Origin: FEN-1250 sp039918615
Lineage (GTDB): Bacteria > Gemmatimonadota > Gemmatimonadetes > Gemmatimonadales > Gemmatimonadaceae
Length of the DNA stretch: 6,615 bases
Direction: 5' to 3'
Assembly (NCBI GenBank): GCA_039918615.1
Contig: JBDSHG010000108.1
Span: 1-6,615, forward strand
Part shown: piece after piece, positions 5,964-6,615 of the stretch
Layout: each line of letters opens with the position of its first letter
Position numbering within the stretch: the stretch's first letter is position 1
The notes under the pieces: model-generated
Database searches by the model: none
What the model saw: only the letters and a program-made list of their open reading frames with translations
Told to the model about the DNA's origin: nothing
Program-made: the position numbers and the translations under genes

Positions 5964-6615
5964 ATGTCCGAACTCATTTCGTTTGGCTCACATCCGGAGA
6001 GCGGCCTGACCGAGCCCGTGCGCCCCAGAATGGTGGCTGCACTCGAGGCTCCGCATGGCGCCGGAGATGCCGGCGATCTCAAGGAGATTCTCGGTGTCAT
6101 GCGGCGCCGGCGTGGGTTGGTGCTGCTTGCCGCGGCGAGTGGCGCCGCGATCGCGGGATACTTCGCGTACATCGCGAAGCCGGTGTATCTGGCGTCCGCG
6201 TCCGTTCGCATTGCGGACGCGCGCCGGGCCATGAGCGGAGGCATCGCGGATGCTCCGCGAGACGTGCTTGGATCGGGGATGGGTGTCGATCCCGTGCTCT
6301 CGCAGGTGCAGGTACTGAAGAGCCGGGAGGTTGCGGCCACGGCAGTGAGGCGGCAGGCGCTTGGGCTCACGGTGTATCCGGATGGCTTTCCGGCGGCCGA
6401 CATGCGCGATGTGCGCGCGGATAGCGCCGTCAACGAAACGGCCTTTGCAGTGGAGTTCGATGCGCAAGGATACACGCTTCGCAACGCGCAGCAGATCGTG
6501 CACGCGCGATATGGCGAGCCCGTCGCCATCGCCCGTGTTTCCTTCACGATCATCGGCCGACCGTCGCACCGCAGCGGCATGATCGGAGTGCTCAACCGCG
6601 CAAGCGCGGTCGGGA
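5964..6615 (+). CDS. wzc: Wzz-domain polysaccharide copolymerase, probably Wzc-like tyrosine autokinase (3' truncated by window edge)
   Basis: The frame is open from ATG 5964 to the window end, giving 217 residues without a stop. This ATG is the first possible start: an in-frame TGA lies at 5916-5918 and no ATG, GTG or TTG falls between. The first 35 or so residues are a variable cytoplasmic tail. Then comes the Wzz signature: DLKEILGVMRRRR (38-50), a transmembrane helix (about 51-70), and KPVYLASASVRIADARR (72-88) with the conserved Pro and Tyr entering the periplasmic domain. A further match is DPVLSQVQVLKSREVAATAV (109-128), typical of these proteins, in which DxxxxxQxxxLxS precedes an alpha/beta region. 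FAVEFDAQGYTL (161-172) and GEPVAIARVSFTI (184-196) resemble the periplasmic inserts of long Wzc-type proteins. Such proteins control chain length and export and carry a C-terminal BY-kinase domain with a Tyr-rich tail; that part lies outside the window, so the kinase is inferred. No clear Shine-Dalgarno precedes the start. Confidence 0.85.
   Translation, partial: MSELISFGSHPESGLTEPVRPRMVAALEAPHGAGDAGDLKEILGVMRRRRGLVLLAAASGAAIAGYFAYIAKPVYLASASVRIADARRAMSGGIADAPRDVLGSGMGVDPVLSQVQVLKSREVAATAVRRQALGLTVYPDGFPAADMRDVRADSAVNETAFAVEFDAQGYTLRNAQQIVHARYGEPVAIARVSFTIIGRPSHRSGMIGVLNRASAVG

Noticed and set aside
5228..6595. Long reverse-strand open frame of 455 residues
   Set aside because: It runs antisense across two well-supported genes and their junction. 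Its product is Arg/Ser/Pro-rich with no recognisable motif, as expected for high-GC codon-position shadows.

Overview
The window is a piece of a surface or extracellular polysaccharide gene cluster from a moderately high-GC bacterium; hand-counted lines give roughly 60% GC over most of it and higher at the right end. All six genes lie on the + strand and fill almost the whole window. The start of the last gene, a Wzc-like protein whose first transmembrane helix is followed by a 'VRIADARRAMSGG' stretch, recalls Gemmatimonadota or Acidobacteriota homologues. That is an impression from memory, and the phylum is not established.

Layout, left to right. (1) The C-terminal 144 residues of a CgeB-like GT-B glycosyltransferase, cut by the left edge. 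(2) A large multi-spanning membrane protein of the Wzy / oligosaccharide repeat-unit polymerase type. (3) and (4) Two GT4-type (glycosyl transferases group 1) retaining glycosyltransferases, each with an intact E-x7-E motif. (5) A full-length O-carbamoyltransferase of the NodU/CmcH/TobZ type. (6) The N-terminal 217 residues of a Wzz-domain chain-length regulator, probably a Wzc-like tyrosine autokinase, cut by the right edge. Genes 1-4 are joined by three successive 4-base stop/start overlaps (GTGA, ATGA, GTGA). Gene 5 follows after 13 bases and gene 6 after 40 bases. No terminator, RNA gene, mobile element, CRISPR array or long repeat was seen.

Inferred joint role. The three glycosyltransferases would build a lipid-linked oligosaccharide on the cytoplasmic face. 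The carbamoyltransferase, which has no signal peptide or membrane segment, would carbamoylate a sugar hydroxyl in the cytoplasm, before export. Wzy would polymerise the flipped repeat units and the Wzz/Wzc protein would control chain length and export. The predicted product is an O-carbamoylated heteropolysaccharide made by a Wzx/Wzy-dependent route. The initiating phosphoglycosyltransferase, the flippase and the outer-membrane exporter are not in this window.
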